A DNA stretch of 64,000 bases from Janthinobacterium sp. UMAB-56 (GCF_900095265.1 NZ_LT607654.1:263535-327534); one strand, 5' to 3'; counted from the first letter of the stretch, positions 1 to 10,172 are shown. Numbers and translations: made by a program. Notes: generated by a model not told the origin, from the letters alone.

Positions 1-9
1 GCCATGGCG

Positions 10-1827
10 TCAGCCCTTCGCTTTTCTCTGCTCGGGGATGAAGTGTTCGCGCACGGCCTTGGCCAGCAAGCCAGGCGGCAGCAAGCCCTGTCCCAGCAGG
101 AAGTTGTTGAAGGCCAGGCGGTCAAATTTCGCGCCCAGCGCCAGCTCCGTTTCCGCGCGCAGCTGCAGGATGCGCGTATAGCCATAGAAATAGCTGCCCG
201 CCTGGCCCGGCATGTTGAAGGTATAGCGGTCCAGCTCCTGGCGCGCCATCGCTTTCGACAGCATCACTTCGTCCGTCAGGACGCGTCCCGCTTCTTCGCG
301 CGTGACCTGGCCCAGGTTCAGCATCGGGTCGAGCATGGCGCGCGCCGCACGCAGCATGCGAAATTGCAGCGCGATGAACTGGCCTTCGACTGGCTCATAG
401 GGAATCATCTCCGCTTCCGCGTACAGCGCCCAGCCTTCCACGTTGACGCTGTTGAACGCGTACAGGCTGCGCGCCTGCGACACGCCGCGCTCCACCATCG
501 CGCTAAATTGCAGTTCGTGGCCGGGACGGCCTTCGTGCGCGCTCAGGGTCCAGGCGGCGCCCGCGAAATTGAAATCGTCATACGCTTCGCCCTTGCCGCT
601 GGCGGCCGGATTGCTGACGGGGAGGACGAACTGGCCGTGCTCTCCCGTATTGCCGATCAGCGGCGGCGGGCGCATGTGCGGCGCCGGCTGGGCCGCGGAC
701 TCGGCGGCGGACGCCAGGCGCATGGTCATGGCGCGCGCAGGGATATCGACCACGCGATGCTGGTCGATGCGTTTTTCCAGTTCTGTATTGACGCCCTTGT
801 AGTGCGCTTCGAGCTTTTCATTCGGAATAGAATCGCTCTTCAGCACGCGCAGCACCTGGCGATAATCACTGCCGTCGACGCCCTTCAAGGCCAGCTTGGC
901 CGCCACCACGGGCGCCAGCGCCTGCATGGCGGCGCGCGTTTCCAGGTAAGCCACTTCGGCCCGTTCGACCAGGACGCGCGGCTCGATGTCGATGCCCACC
1001 TGCTTCAGGCGAAACGCATACAGCTCGGGCGCCATGCGGAAATCCGTGCGCGACAGGGGCAGCACGGTCTGGCGCTCCCACGCCGCATACTCTTTCAACT
1101 GTTGCTCCATGGCTGCCAGCGCCGGTTCGGCATCCGCGATCTGCATGTCGGCAAACAGCTTGCGGATGCCGGCGATATACGTCGGCACGTTTTCCAGCGA
1201 CTGCTCCACCTGCAGGCGCACCGGGCCGGCCAGGCCAGGCTTGCCGATTTTTTCCGTGAAGCGCGCCTTGGCCTGCTGCGTGATCGGCGTGCTACCCGGG
1301 AACTGGCCCACGTAGCGCTGCAGGCGTTCCAACGCCTTGGCGCGACGCGCCGCCGGGCGCTGTTCCTGCAGCAGGCTTTGCATCGAACCGAACACCATCT
1401 GCGGCACATCGACCCAGGGCAAGGTGTACTTGGCATCGAGCCGGGCGCCGGCAATTTCCTGGTCGACGGCATTCGTCAATATCTGCAGATCCTGGCGGAT
1501 GCGCTCATCTTTTTCCGCCGCCAGCTTGTGCTGCAATTGCGCGCGCGCCTGCTGCATGGCCGCCACATAACGTTCCGTGATCTTCGGTCCCAGGTCGGCG
1601 GCCAGACCATCGTACTGGGCCAGGCCCGTGTCGGACGCGTTTTCGGGAGAAAACTGCGCCTGCGCCGCCAACACGATGGCCGCATAGCCGTTGCTGGCCT
1701 CGACCCAGGCGGCGGAAGCTGACGGCGCGACGGTAGCGGCCATGGCGGCCATGGAAACGGGTGGGGAAAAGGCGGCGGCAAGCAGCGCTACAAAGACGGT
1801 CTGGCGCAATTTCGGGGATACGGACAT
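10..1827 (-). CDS. DUF885 family secreted peptidase-like protein
   Basis: A 605-residue protein of the DUF885 family, thought to be zinc metallopeptidases or carboxypeptidases acting outside the cytoplasm. The family signature HEGRPGH is at residues 431-437, giving the HExxPGH pattern in which the two His and the Glu would bind metal and catalyse. The N-terminus has a basic start and a hydrophobic, Ala-rich segment to about residue 30, read as a signal peptide. I chose the ATG at 1827 because AGGAAGGAAG lies just upstream; the longer in-frame start at 1896 lacks such a site and would bury the signal peptide. It stands alone, 113 bases downstream of the GH3 gene on the same strand. The substrate is unknown. 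Confidence 0.85.
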   Translation of the reverse strand: MSVSPKLRQTVFVALLAAAFSPPVSMAAMAATVAPSASAAWVEASNGYAAIVLAAQAQFSPENASDTGLAQYDGLAADLGPKITERYVAAMQQARAQLQHKLAAEKDERIRQDLQILTNAVDQEIAGARLDAKYTLPWVDVPQMVFGSMQSLLQEQRPAARRAKALERLQRYVGQFPGSTPITQQAKARFTEKIGKPGLAGPVRLQVEQSLENVPTYIAGIRKLFADMQIADAEPALAAMEQQLKEYAAWERQTVLPLSRTDFRMAPELYAFRLKQVGIDIEPRVLVERAEVAYLETRAAMQALAPVVAAKLALKGVDGSDYRQVLRVLKSDSIPNEKLEAHYKGVNTELEKRIDQHRVVDIPARAMTMRLASAAESAAQPAPHMRPPPLIGNTGEHGQFVLPVSNPAASGKGEAYDDFNFAGAAWTLSAHEGRPGHELQFSAMVERGVSQARSLYAFNSVNVEGWALYAEAEMIPYEPVEGQFIALQFRMLRAARAMLDPMLNLGQVTREEAGRVLTDEVMLSKAMARQELDRYTFNMPGQAGSYFYGYTRILQLRAETELALGAKFDRLAFNNFLLGQGLLPPGLLAKAVREHFIPEQRKAKG

Positions 1828-1940
1828 GGGGGCTTCCTTCCTGGCAGAATCGGCGAACGAAACGGCCAGTATCGGCGAGTGCCAGGTGACTGTCAATCGG
1901 GCGGGGACAGACCGCGCCGGGCGGCCCGTCCCCGCTCCTG

Positions 1941-3947
1941 TCAGTAGGCCAGTCCGTAACCGAACTTGTACAGTGGGTGGGCCGTGTCATACGGCACGTC
2001 CGATTTCTGCACCTGCACTTCGGCCATCGACGAGGGCAGCTCGAACGGCAGCTTGCCTTGCGGCTTGGCCTTGCCCGTCAAGACATCGAACAGCGCGCCA
2101 TCGCTGACGCCAAAGTTGGCGAGGATGGCGCTGGCCTTGTCCTGCACATTGCCGAGGATGGCCGGGCGGTCCAGGTACACCGTCACCACCGTCTTCGGCG
2201 CGAATTTCGCCGCGTTCTTGATCGCTTCGTAGTCGGCGTCGCCATCGACGTAATCGAGGCGACCCTCGTGCTGCATGCTGCCGAAGATGTAGTTCGGGTG
2301 CAGCGTTTCATACGGCGCGGCTACGCGCAGCAGGGCCACGTCCGCTTCCTGCGGCGTGGCCACCACCGTGTAGCCATACTGTTTCGCCACGGCTGCATCG
2401 ATGCCGTACAAATAGACCTTTTTGACGCTGGTCGCCAGCGGCAAGACCTTGTCCTTGTTTTCCAGCAAGACCAGCGAGCGGCGCTGCGCCTCCAGGCCCG
2501 CCTCGATGAAGTCCGCCTTGCCCACCGTGGCCGCCGCCTTCGCCGCATCGACAAACGGATGCTCGAACAGGCCCTGCTTGAATTTCTGGATCAGGATGCG
2601 CCGCGCCGAGGCGTTGATGCGCGCCTCCGTCAGCTGGCCCCGCTGCACGGCTTGCGTCAGGTAGGGCGCTTCCGTCACGCCGCCAAACTGGTCCATTCCC
2701 GCCGTCACGGCCTTCACGTAACGCTCGGCCTTGGTGGCGTCTTCCATGCCCCAGGGCGTGCCGAAGCCGATGAAGGAAGGCGCCACGCCAGGCGGCGTGC
2801 CATTGCGGCAATTGGCGTCGCAGTCGGAGGTGATGCCCCAGTCGGACAGGATCACGCCTTCAAAACCGTATTTGCCGCGCAGCAGATCCGTCAGCATGGT
2901 CTTGCTGAAGCCGGCCGCCACCTGTTCCAGGGTGATGCCATCTATCGTGATATTGCCGTCCGGCAGAGCGTATGTCGGCATGACGGAAGCCGCCTTGGCC
3001 GTGAAGGCGCCTTCGAACGGTTTCACGTGGTAAGCAAAATTGTTGCCAGGGTAGGTCATGTAGCGGCCATAGTAATTGTGGCCGTCGAAGCCCTCTTTCG
3101 TGGCGCCGTAGCCGACCCAGTGCTTGACGACGGCCACCACGCTGCCATCATGCAAGCCCGTGTTGCCATCCTGGAAGCCCTCGATATAGTGCTGCACCAT
3201 GCGCTTGGCCAGGTCCGCGTCTTCGCCAAAGGTGCCGTTGATGCGCGACCAGCGCGGTTCGGTGGCCAGGTCGGCTTGCGGCGACAAGGCTTGCGTGATG
3301 CCGACGGCCAGGTATTCCTGGCGCGCGATATCGCCGAAGCGGCGCACCAGCGCATCGTCGCCGATGGCGGCCAGGCCCAGAGTTTCCGGCCACTGCGAGA
3401 AACCCTTGGTGCCGGCGCTGGCGCCTACCGTGTACTGGAAATGGTGGCGCGGGTCCGTGCTGATGGAGACGGGAATGCCGTGGCGCGCGGTTTCGCTCAG
3501 GGCCTGCACCTTGTTGTACTGCGCCGCCATGTTGGCCGTGTCGCCCGCCATGCGGGTGATGAAGGTGTTGACGTACTGCTTGACGATCAGGTCTTGCAGC
3601 GCCGTCAAGTCGTAGGCGCCGCCCTGGCCGATGCCGGTGGGGTCGGCCACGGTGGGCGCCGTGCCATGCATCATCAGGCCGGCTTTTTCATCGAGGCTCA
3701 TGCGCGACAGTAGGTCGTCGGCGCGCGCCTCGGCCGACAAACGCCAGTCTTCGTACGGGTCGATCTTGCCGTTGCGGTTCATGTCCTTGAAGGTATAACC
3801 GTCAACCTTGAGCTGGGTGTAGGTCGTGCTGCCAAACGCGGGCTGCGTGTATTGCTCGCTGACGGTATCGTTGCCGCAGGCGGCCAGGGCAAGCGTGGCA
3901 ACGCAGCCGGCGACCACGCGGGCCATCGGTTTCAAAGTGCAATTCAT
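1941..3947 (-). CDS. Glycoside hydrolase family 3 lipoprotein (beta-glucosidase type)
   Basis: A 668-residue GH3 enzyme, expected to cleave terminal beta-linked glucose or xylose by a retaining mechanism. The catalytic nucleophile is Asp369 in the motif VILSDWG, and the order (TIM barrel, then alpha/beta sandwich) fits the family. The start at 3947 follows GGAG by six bases and gives a lipoprotein signal with lipobox LAAC and Cys24, so the enzyme should be membrane-anchored in the periplasm or outer membrane. Residues 55-66 form a perfect EF-hand-like loop (D.N.NG.ID..E), a feature also known in some GH3 enzymes. An AraC-family gene diverges across 211 bases and is the likely regulator. The exact sugar cannot be told from sequence. 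Confidence 0.9.
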   Translation of the reverse strand: MNCTLKPMARVVAGCVATLALAACGNDTVSEQYTQPAFGSTTYTQLKVDGYTFKDMNRNGKIDPYEDWRLSAEARADDLLSRMSLDEKAGLMMHGTAPTVADPTGIGQGGAYDLTALQDLIVKQYVNTFITRMAGDTANMAAQYNKVQALSETARHGIPVSISTDPRHHFQYTVGASAGTKGFSQWPETLGLAAIGDDALVRRFGDIARQEYLAVGITQALSPQADLATEPRWSRINGTFGEDADLAKRMVQHYIEGFQDGNTGLHDGSVVAVVKHWVGYGATKEGFDGHNYYGRYMTYPGNNFAYHVKPFEGAFTAKAASVMPTYALPDGNITIDGITLEQVAAGFSKTMLTDLLRGKYGFEGVILSDWGITSDCDANCRNGTPPGVAPSFIGFGTPWGMEDATKAERYVKAVTAGMDQFGGVTEAPYLTQAVQRGQLTEARINASARRILIQKFKQGLFEHPFVDAAKAAATVGKADFIEAGLEAQRRSLVLLENKDKVLPLATSVKKVYLYGIDAAVAKQYGYTVVATPQEADVALLRVAAPYETLHPNYIFGSMQHEGRLDYVDGDADYEAIKNAAKFAPKTVVTVYLDRPAILGNVQDKASAILANFGVSDGALFDVLTGKAKPQGKLPFELPSSMAEVQVQKSDVPYDTAHPLYKFGYGLAY

Positions 3948-4158
3948 CATTATCTCCAAGACTGTTTTTGTAGGTATCAAGGCGCGGCAGCAAGGCCGGC
4001 CGAAAACAATATAGCGTGAGAATGCGTGAGTTTCTTGACCGCGCAGCACGCGTTTTATACCCGCGAGAACAATTTTCGCTTCAATGGCACAACAAGCAAC
4101 AATCTCTTACAAAGTGCTAATATTTGTGAAAAATTACTACAACAAGCAGGAGACACCC

Positions 4159-5193
4159 TTGCACAAACCCGACACGCGCACGGTTTCAAACCGCATCGCG
4201 CAACAATGCGCGCGCGCCATGCAGGCCGATGGCCACGACCCCGCCGACTTTTTCCGCCACACGGGCATCACGCCGGCGCAGCTCACGGCACCTGGCGGGC
4301 GCATCAACGCCGAGCGGCACCGCCGCATGACGGTCTACGCCCAGCAACTGCCACAGCACCGGGCCATACTCGATCTCGACGTGACGCACTGGTTCGCGCA
4401 TTACTCGGGTATCGCCCACGTCTGCTTCAACCGCCCCACCCTGCGCAGCGCGCTGCACGAGCTGCTGCACTTGCGCGGCTTGATCGGCGAATTCGATTTC
4501 ATGCTGATGAGCGAGAGTGGCACGCGCATCGAGATCGAATACCTGTCCGAGTTCTGCCCCCTGGGGGGGGCCATGCAGGCACTGGCAAATTTCCGCATGC
4601 TGTCGCTGGTGGCGCGCGCCTACGACGATGGCGCGGCCACCGCCTTTCATGTCAGCTTCCAGGGCAAGGCGCCGTGGTTCGCACCCGCCATCGCCGAGTG
4701 CTTCGGCGCCGCCGCCACCTTTGGCCAGGCGCGCAATACACTGACATTTGACGCGCCGGCGCTGGACCGGCCCTTTGGCCAGTTCAACGCCATGCTGGCA
4801 CCGCACGCGCTGCGGCACGCGCAGGGGCAATTGCAGAAACTGCAGGGCGCGCAGCTGTTTTCCGCACGCGTGGAGCAAGCCATCATCGATTTGCTGGGCC
4901 GGCAGGCCGACGCGGACGGCTCCTCGCTGCTGCCGGCCCTGTGCGACGGCCTGGCGATGAACCGCTGGACCTTGCAGCGCCAGCTGCAACAGGAGCAGAC
5001 CTCGTTCCGCGCGCTGGAACTGCGCGCCAAAAGCAGCGAATCGCGCCGTTTGCTGCGCGAAACGAGCCTGAGCGTGATGGAAATCAGCGAGCGCCTGGGT
5101 TTTTCCTCGCAAAGCGCATTCACCCGCTTCTTCAAGACTCAGTTCGAGCTGCCGCCCGCGCGCTACCGCCACGATATGCAAGGCAGCGCCTAA
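4159..5193 (+). CDS. AraC-family regulator with arabinose-binding-type N-terminal domain
   Basis: A 344-residue transcription factor with an N-terminal ligand-binding domain of the OruR/VirS-like type and a C-terminal AraC double helix-turn-helix (about residues 245-340, ending in the usual second-helix pattern GFSSQSAFTRFFK). I place the start at a TTG at 4159, six bases after GGAG; the upstream ATG at 4084 has no ribosome site and adds residues unlike the family. The gene diverges from the GH3 lipoprotein, so it probably controls that gene in response to a sugar or related ligand; this is inferred from position only. It converges on the porin gene with seven bases between the stop codons. 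Confidence 0.85.
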   Translation: MHKPDTRTVSNRIAQQCARAMQADGHDPADFFRHTGITPAQLTAPGGRINAERHRRMTVYAQQLPQHRAILDLDVTHWFAHYSGIAHVCFNRPTLRSALHELLHLRGLIGEFDFMLMSESGTRIEIEYLSEFCPLGGAMQALANFRMLSLVARAYDDGAATAFHVSFQGKAPWFAPAIAECFGAAATFGQARNTLTFDAPALDRPFGQFNAMLAPHALRHAQGQLQKLQGAQLFSARVEQAIIDLLGRQADADGSSLLPALCDGLAMNRWTLQRQLQQEQTSFRALELRAKSSESRRLLRETSLSVMEISERLGFSSQSAFTRFFKTQFELPPARYRHDMQGSA

Positions 5194-5200
5194 GACGATG

Positions 5201-6292
5201 TCAAAAGAAGTGGCGCATGCCCGCCATCACGCCATTCTGCGTGCGCCCCGCCCCCACCGTGCCGCCTGCATCCAGCGCCACGGCGGCTGTGCCGCTGTTA
5301 TCCATGCGGCCGATGGCGCTGTAGATGGCTGTGCGTTTGGACAGGTGGTAGCTCAGGCGCACGGTGGCCAGGGTGGCATCGTTGGGGCTATCCTTGACTG
5401 ACAGCCTTGCCACCTGGCCGTCGAGCACCAGCGCGGGCGAGACCGGCCAGGCGGCACCCAGATACAGCAGCTGCGAATCGACTGGCCCCGTGGCGGCGCG
5501 GGTCGTGCGGTCGATGATGCCGCCGCCGACTTTCAGCCGATCGAGCATGGCATAGGCGCTGGCGATCACGCGGCGGTCGAAGTTGCGGCGCAATGTGAGG
5601 CCGTTGGCCGCGCCCGCGTTGCCGTACATGATGTCGTATGAGGCCGTTGCGCCGTAGCGGCCCGTGTCGTAGCCCAGCAAAGAGGTGATTTGACGGCAAG
5701 CCTTCGCATTGCCCGCCACTTCGCCTGCGCAGCCCGTTGCCGCCGGCCCGCCCGCCGCCGAGGCATCGCGCCCCAGGCTGTAGGTGGCGCCCACCGTCAC
5801 ATCGGAAAACGTGCCCAGGTAGCCGATGGCGTTGTCGCTGCGCGCATTCGGCAGGTACAGATCGAGGCTGCTGATGGAAAACAGGGCCGGCCCCATGATG
5901 TCGGACTTTTGCGTGGCCCAGAACGACATATTCATTTGCCGCCCCAGCATCACGCTGCCATAACGGCCCTTCAAGCCCACGTACGACTGGCGGCCGAACA
6001 GTCTCCCACCCTGCCCCGCCATGCCCGTATCGACGCCGAAGCCCGATTCCAGAGCAAAGATGGCTTGCAGGCCGCCGCCCAGGTCTTCCACGCCCTTCAA
6101 GCCGAAGCGCGACGGCAATGAGCCCGTCAAGGTGGGCATCTTGGTAACGCTGTCGCCGGCCGCGTTGGCATGCGTCGTGTAGGCCAGCGAACTGTCAAGC
6201 ACCCCGTACAGGGTCACATTGCTTTGTGCGTGGGCAGCGCTGCAGGCGCACGCGCCCAGCAGCGCCACGGTGATGGCCTTGATTTTTTTCAT
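5201..6292 (-). CDS. Outer-membrane porin, Burkholderiales trimeric type
   Basis: A 363-residue general-type porin. It has a Sec signal peptide ending at AHA (about residue 22), the usual mature start SNVTLYGVLD, repeated amphipathic strands, and a C-terminal Phe (MRHFF) needed for outer-membrane insertion. The ATG at 6292 follows GGAG by six bases. The gene starts only 23 bases after the maleylpyruvate isomerase gene on the same strand, with no terminator between them, so it is probably the last gene of the 3-hydroxybenzoate operon and may serve aromatic acid entry. That role is inferred from position; general porins of this family are not specific by sequence. Confidence 0.9.
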   Translation of the reverse strand: MKKIKAITVALLGACACSAAHAQSNVTLYGVLDSSLAYTTHANAAGDSVTKMPTLTGSLPSRFGLKGVEDLGGGLQAIFALESGFGVDTGMAGQGGRLFGRQSYVGLKGRYGSVMLGRQMNMSFWATQKSDIMGPALFSISSLDLYLPNARSDNAIGYLGTFSDVTVGATYSLGRDASAAGGPAATGCAGEVAGNAKACRQITSLLGYDTGRYGATASYDIMYGNAGAANGLTLRRNFDRRVIASAYAMLDRLKVGGGIIDRTTRAATGPVDSQLLYLGAAWPVSPALVLDGQVARLSVKDSPNDATLATVRLSYHLSKRTAIYSAIGRMDNSGTAAVALDAGGTVGAGRTQNGVMAGMRHFF

Positions 6293-6315
6293 GCTTGTCT
6301 CCGTTTTTTGGGTAT

Positions 6316-6960
6316 TTATTCTGCGTCTGGCTGCGTATCCGGGTGCGCCTGCTGGAACGCCGGCAGCGCCTCGCAGTGCGCGATGACGCGCAGGATCGTG
6401 GGGTACGGCGCCAGGTCGCAATGGAAGCGCCGCGCGTTATAAATCTGCGGCACCAGGCAGCAATCGGCCAGGGTCGGCGTGTCGCCATGGCAGAACTGGC
6501 CCGTAAGGGGACTCTTTGCCAGCTCCGCTTCCAGCGCGGCTAGGCCCAGATGGGTCCAGTGCTGGTACCACGCATTCTTCTGCTCCTGCGACAGGACCAA
6601 TGGCCCCGTCAGGTAATTGAGGACGCGCAGGTTGTTCAGCGGATGGATGTCGCAGGCGCACACCATGGCCAGCTGGCGCACGCGAGCGCGACCGAGCGCA
6701 TCGGCCGGCAGCAGTTTTTGGCCTGTCTGCGTCTCGTCCAGGTATTCGATAATGGCCAGCGATTGCGTCAGCACGGCGCCACCGTCCTCCAGCACGGGCA
6801 GCAGCTGCTGCGGGTTCAGGCCGGAAAATGCCGGCGTGAACTGCTCGCCGCCGCGGCGGCTCAAATGCACATACACCGTGTCGACGTGGAGGTTTTTAAG
6901 GTTCAGCGCGATGCGCACGCGGTAGGATGCGGAGCTGCGGTAATAGCCATGCAGTTTCAT
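6316..6960 (-). CDS. maiA: Maleylpyruvate / maleylacetoacetate isomerase (zeta-class GST)
   Basis: A 214-residue zeta-class glutathione S-transferase. The N-terminal thioredoxin-fold domain carries SSASYRVRIAL at about residues 9-19, the family active-site motif with the Ser pair that handles glutathione. The C-terminal helical domain holds the conserved CDIHPLNNLRVL stretch. In this operon the expected reaction is glutathione-dependent isomerisation of maleylpyruvate to fumarylpyruvate (the NagL role); the same fold also isomerises maleylacetoacetate in tyrosine breakdown, and the sequence alone does not separate the two. Its ATG overlaps the stop of the upstream transporter (ATGA), implying translational coupling. 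Confidence 0.88.
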   Translation of the reverse strand: MKLHGYYRSSASYRVRIALNLKNLHVDTVYVHLSRRGGEQFTPAFSGLNPQQLLPVLEDGGAVLTQSLAIIEYLDETQTGQKLLPADALGRARVRQLAMVCACDIHPLNNLRVLNYLTGPLVLSQEQKNAWYQHWTHLGLAALEAELAKSPLTGQFCHGDTPTLADCCLVPQIYNARRFHCDLAPYPTILRVIAHCEALPAFQQAHPDTQPDAE

Positions 6961-8318
6961 ACGGTGCTCTCTTTCAGGGTAGCGGGAACGGCACTGGCAG
7001 CAGTCCTGGCGCGCATCAAACGTCCCATGGTCAGCAGCGCCAGGGAAGCCAGAACGGCGGGGATGGCCAGTAAAAAGAAGATGGTTTCGTTATCAAGCTT
7101 CAAGGTCAGCATCAGGCCGCCGGCCATGGAACCGAGCACGGAACCGCTGCGGCCCACGGCGGCGGCCCAGCTGACGCCGGTGGCGCGGCTCGACGTGGGG
7201 TAGAAGGCAGCGGCCAGCGCATTGGCCCCCACTTGCGAGCCGCTCACGCCGAAACCCACGCCAAACACGGCCAGCACCAGCAAGGCCACGCTGCTGCCCG
7301 ACAGGGCCACGACGACGATGCAGCCGGCAGCGGCCAGGTAGGCAATGCTCAGCACCTTATGCGGGCTGTAGCGGTCCATCCAGCGGCCCAGCAGAATCGC
7401 GCCGACCGTGCCGCCTACCTGGAACATCATCGTCACCAGCGAGGCGTTCGACAGGGACAGGCCATTGCCATTCAACAGGGTCGGCATCCAGCTCGACAGC
7501 AGGTAAATGATCAATAAACTCATGAAAAACGTGGACCAAAGCAGCAAGGTGCCGCCAATCACGCCGGGACGGAACAATTCGGCCATGGGCGAACCGGCGG
7601 GTTTTCTATCGCTGACCACCAGGTGCGGCAAGTCGGCCAGGGCGGGCGTGATGCGGCGTGCGATTTTCAGCACCTGGCTGCCATCGCGGCCTTTCAGTAC
7701 CAGCCAGCGCAAGGATTCGGGCAGCGCCAGCAGCAACACGGGCACCAGCAGCAATGGCAAGGCGCCGCCCAGCATCAACACGCCGCGCCAGCCTATCAGG
7801 TGCTGCAGCTGCGCCGAGGCCAGTCCGCCTAGCGCGGAACCGATGGTAAAGCCACAAAACATCATGGTCACGAGGCCGGAACGGCGCTGTTGCGGGCAGT
7901 ATTCGGACGTCATGGTGACGGACGTCGGCATGGCGCCGCCCAGGCCCAGGCCAGTGAGGAAGCGCAGCGCCAGCAGCATCGTCAAATCCGTCGACCAGGC
8001 CGACAGCAGGCTGGCCGCGCCGAAGAAGGCGACGGACACGATCAGCACGGGACGGCGGCCGTAGCGGTCCGCCAGGGGGCCAAACAGGAAAGAGCCGGCC
8101 ATCAGGCCAAACAGTCCGGCGCCGAACAGGGGTGCCAGCGCGGCGGGGGTCAAGCCCCATTCGGCGCGGATGGCCGGCGCGATGAAGCCGATCGAGGCCG
8201 TGTCGAAGCCATCGATGGCGACGATCAGAAAACATAGCCAGAGGATCAGCTTCTGGTAGCGGGAAAACGGATGAGCGTCGAGGAAGTGCTGGACGTCGGT
8301 GCCGGCGTGGGTAGTCAT
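6957..8318 (-). CDS. MFS aromatic acid:H+ symporter
   Basis: A 453-residue major facilitator of the aromatic acid:H+ symporter (AAHS) type, with about twelve membrane segments. The signature D-G-F-D-T-A at about residues 36-41 in helix 1 matches the DGFD motif of PcaK, BenK and MhbT transporters, and the loop 2-3 motif GPLADRYGRRP follows. It should import 3-hydroxybenzoate or gentisate across the inner membrane using the proton gradient. It lies between the hydrolase gene (72 bases upstream) and the isomerase gene (four-base overlap), so it belongs to the degradation operon. Which aromatic acid it prefers is inferred from the neighbouring enzymes. Confidence 0.88.
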   Translation of the reverse strand: MTTHAGTDVQHFLDAHPFSRYQKLILWLCFLIVAIDGFDTASIGFIAPAIRAEWGLTPAALAPLFGAGLFGLMAGSFLFGPLADRYGRRPVLIVSVAFFGAASLLSAWSTDLTMLLALRFLTGLGLGGAMPTSVTMTSEYCPQQRRSGLVTMMFCGFTIGSALGGLASAQLQHLIGWRGVLMLGGALPLLLVPVLLLALPESLRWLVLKGRDGSQVLKIARRITPALADLPHLVVSDRKPAGSPMAELFRPGVIGGTLLLWSTFFMSLLIIYLLSSWMPTLLNGNGLSLSNASLVTMMFQVGGTVGAILLGRWMDRYSPHKVLSIAYLAAAGCIVVVALSGSSVALLVLAVFGVGFGVSGSQVGANALAAAFYPTSSRATGVSWAAAVGRSGSVLGSMAGGLMLTLKLDNETIFFLLAIPAVLASLALLTMGRLMRARTAASAVPATLKESTV

Positions 8319-8390
8319 TATCTGGTCTCCATTCTTATGTGTGATGGTGCTGTCGGGCTGCGCGATCTGTGCCGTGCTGGCCCGGGGTAG

Positions 8391-9098
8391 TTATTGCACG
8401 GCGACGGTAATCGGCGTCAACCCGGCGATGCGCGCGTCCATGGTCTGGCCGGCGGTGACGGCGCCCACGCCTTCGGGCGTGCCCGTCATGATGATGTCGC
8501 CCGGCTGCAGCTCGAACAGGGTCGACAGATTGGCGATGACTTCATTGACGGACCAGATCAAATGTGTCAAATCGCTCGTCTGCACGACCTTGCCGTCGAC
8601 TTCCAGCACGATGGCGCCCGTGGTGATTTCACCGCTGGCGGCAATCGGCGTGAGCGCGCCGATGGGGGCCGAGTAGTCGAAGGCCTTGCCGATCTCCCAC
8701 GGGCGGCCTTGCTCGCGCATGCGCATCTGCAGGTCGCGCCGCGTCATGTCCAGGCCGACGCCATAGCCGAAGATGTGCGACGCCCCATCCTCCAGGGCGA
8801 TATTGCTGCCGCCTTTGCCAATGGCGACCACCAGTTCGATCTCGTGGTGGAAGTTCGCCGTCTGCGCCGGATACGGCAACGTGACCGTCACGCCGGGCAG
8901 CACGGGCACGACGGACTTGTCGTCGTTCGGCTTGCAAAAAAAGAATGGCGGTTCGCGCTCAGGGTCGAAACCCATTTCGCGCGCATGGGCGGCGTAATTG
9001 CGGCCCACGCAGTAGATGCGGCGAACGGGAAACTGGCTGTCGGTGCCGACGATGGGCAGGCCGGCGATGGCTTGGGGGGCGAAGATGAAGTTGGTCAT
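8391..9098 (-). CDS. nagK: Fumarylpyruvate hydrolase (FAH family)
   Basis: A 235-residue fumarylacetoacetate hydrolase-family enzyme. The metal-binding core is visible: the [12 protein letters not shown] segment gives the acidic E.E ligands, and [15 protein letters not shown] gives the downstream Asp. The C-terminal [13 protein letters not shown] is a family hallmark. In the gentisate route this enzyme splits fumarylpyruvate into fumarate and pyruvate, feeding the TCA cycle. It sits 21 bases after the dioxygenase gene on the same strand. The family also includes fumarylacetoacetate and oxaloacetate-type hydrolases; the choice here rests on the neighbouring gentisate dioxygenase. Confidence 0.88.
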   Translation of the reverse strand: MTNFIFAPQAIAGLPIVGTDSQFPVRRIYCVGRNYAAHAREMGFDPEREPPFFFCKPNDDKSVVPVLPGVTVTLPYPAQTANFHHEIELVVAIGKGGSNIALEDGASHIFGYGVGLDMTRRDLQMRMREQGRPWEIGKAFDYSAPIGALTPIAASGEITTGAIVLEVDGKVVQTSDLTHLIWSVNEVIANLSTLFELQPGDIIMTGTPEGVGAVTAGQTMDARIAGLTPITVAVQ

Positions 9099-9119
9099 GG
9101 TGAAATCCTGTCTGAAAAA

Positions 9120-10172
9120 TCAATCGGTCAAGAACTGCTCGCGCAGCACGCCCATTGCAAGCTGCACGGGGCGGTCGGAAAAACTGAACAGCACGACATC
9201 GTCTTGCTGGCAGTCGAAGCACACGGTGGTCCACGACGGCACGACGAAGGTGTCGCGCGGGGCGAAATCGAAGCGCTGTCCACCGATATCCACGCTGCCA
9301 TGCCCCTCGACGACGCTGTAGACGGTGCCGTCGGTGCTGCGCGCGCGCTTGCCCGCAAACCCTTTGGGCAGCAGTTGCATGAAGGTGGCCATGGTGGGCA
9401 TGGGCGAGCCGCCCGTCAGCGGGTTCGTATAACGCAGCTTGTAGCCGTGCCAGTCGTCGATGACGTCCGTGCGCGACAGCAGGTCCAGCGCCTCGCGCGA
9501 CCGCGCATACGGGTAGTTGAAGATGGGCGAGGTGGCCGCCCCGTGCAGCTGCTTCACGGGCGCCATGTTGTAGCCATAGCGGGCGAAGCTCTGGCATTCC
9601 GGACGGGTGACGATCTGGCTGTCTTCCGTATCGTTTTCCGCGAAGCCGGAGTCGAAGTAACGGAGCATGGGAATGTCCAGGCCATCGAGCCACACGACGG
9701 GCTCGCAGACGCCATCGACACCCAGGTTGCCATGGTCATGCCAGGTCCACGAAGGCGTGATGATGAAATCCCCCGGGTGCATGGTGGTGCGCTCACCCGC
9801 CACCGTCGTATAGGCGCCCTGACCGCTCAAGACAAAGCGCAGCGCGGACTGGCTGTGACGGTGCGACGGCGCCACTTCGCCGGGCAAGATCAGCTGCAAA
9901 CCCGCGTACAGCGATTGCGTAATCGACGAGCGGCCGGGCAAGGCTGGGTTTTCCAGCACGAGGACGCGGCGCACGGCTTCGTGGGCCGTGATCACTTCGC
10001 CGGCACGCGCCAACTGCGGCGCGATGTCGGCATAGCGCCACAGGGCGGGGGCATACGGCGCCGTCGGATGGGGTGGCACCAAGGTATGCAAGGATTGCCA
10101 CAGCGGCGACAGATGCATGCCGCTCAGGGCGTCATACAAGGCCTCGCGTTCGGGCGTTTGAGGGGAAATCAT
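9120..10172 (-). CDS. gtdA: Gentisate 1,2-dioxygenase
   Basis: A 350-residue bicupin iron dioxygenase that opens the ring of gentisate to give maleylpyruvate. The N-terminal cupin shows the Fe(II) ligands His104 and His106 ([12 protein letters not shown]) and a likely third ligand at His145 (TWHDHGN). The C-terminal cupin resembles the first but lacks an obvious complete ligand set, as is usual in the family. The ATG at 10172 follows AAGGA and overlaps the stop of the hydroxylase gene as ATGA, so the two are translationally coupled. A longer in-frame start at 10271 would run inside the hydroxylase gene and is not supported. Confidence 0.93.
   Translation of the reverse strand: MISPQTPEREALYDALSGMHLSPLWQSLHTLVPPHPTAPYAPALWRYADIAPQLARAGEVITAHEAVRRVLVLENPALPGRSSITQSLYAGLQLILPGEVAPSHRHSQSALRFVLSGQGAYTTVAGERTTMHPGDFIITPSWTWHDHGNLGVDGVCEPVVWLDGLDIPMLRYFDSGFAENDTEDSQIVTRPECQSFARYGYNMAPVKQLHGAATSPIFNYPYARSREALDLLSRTDVIDDWHGYKLRYTNPLTGGSPMPTMATFMQLLPKGFAGKRARSTDGTVYSVVEGHGSVDIGGQRFDFAPRDTFVVPSWTTVCFDCQQDDVVLFSFSDRPVQLAMGVLREQFLTD

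Noticed and set aside
4-1722. Long plus-strand open frame over the DUF885 gene
   Set aside because: Its translation is Arg/Gln/His-rich with no domain, as expected for the antisense of a high-GC gene; the minus-strand protein has a signal peptide and a catalytic motif.
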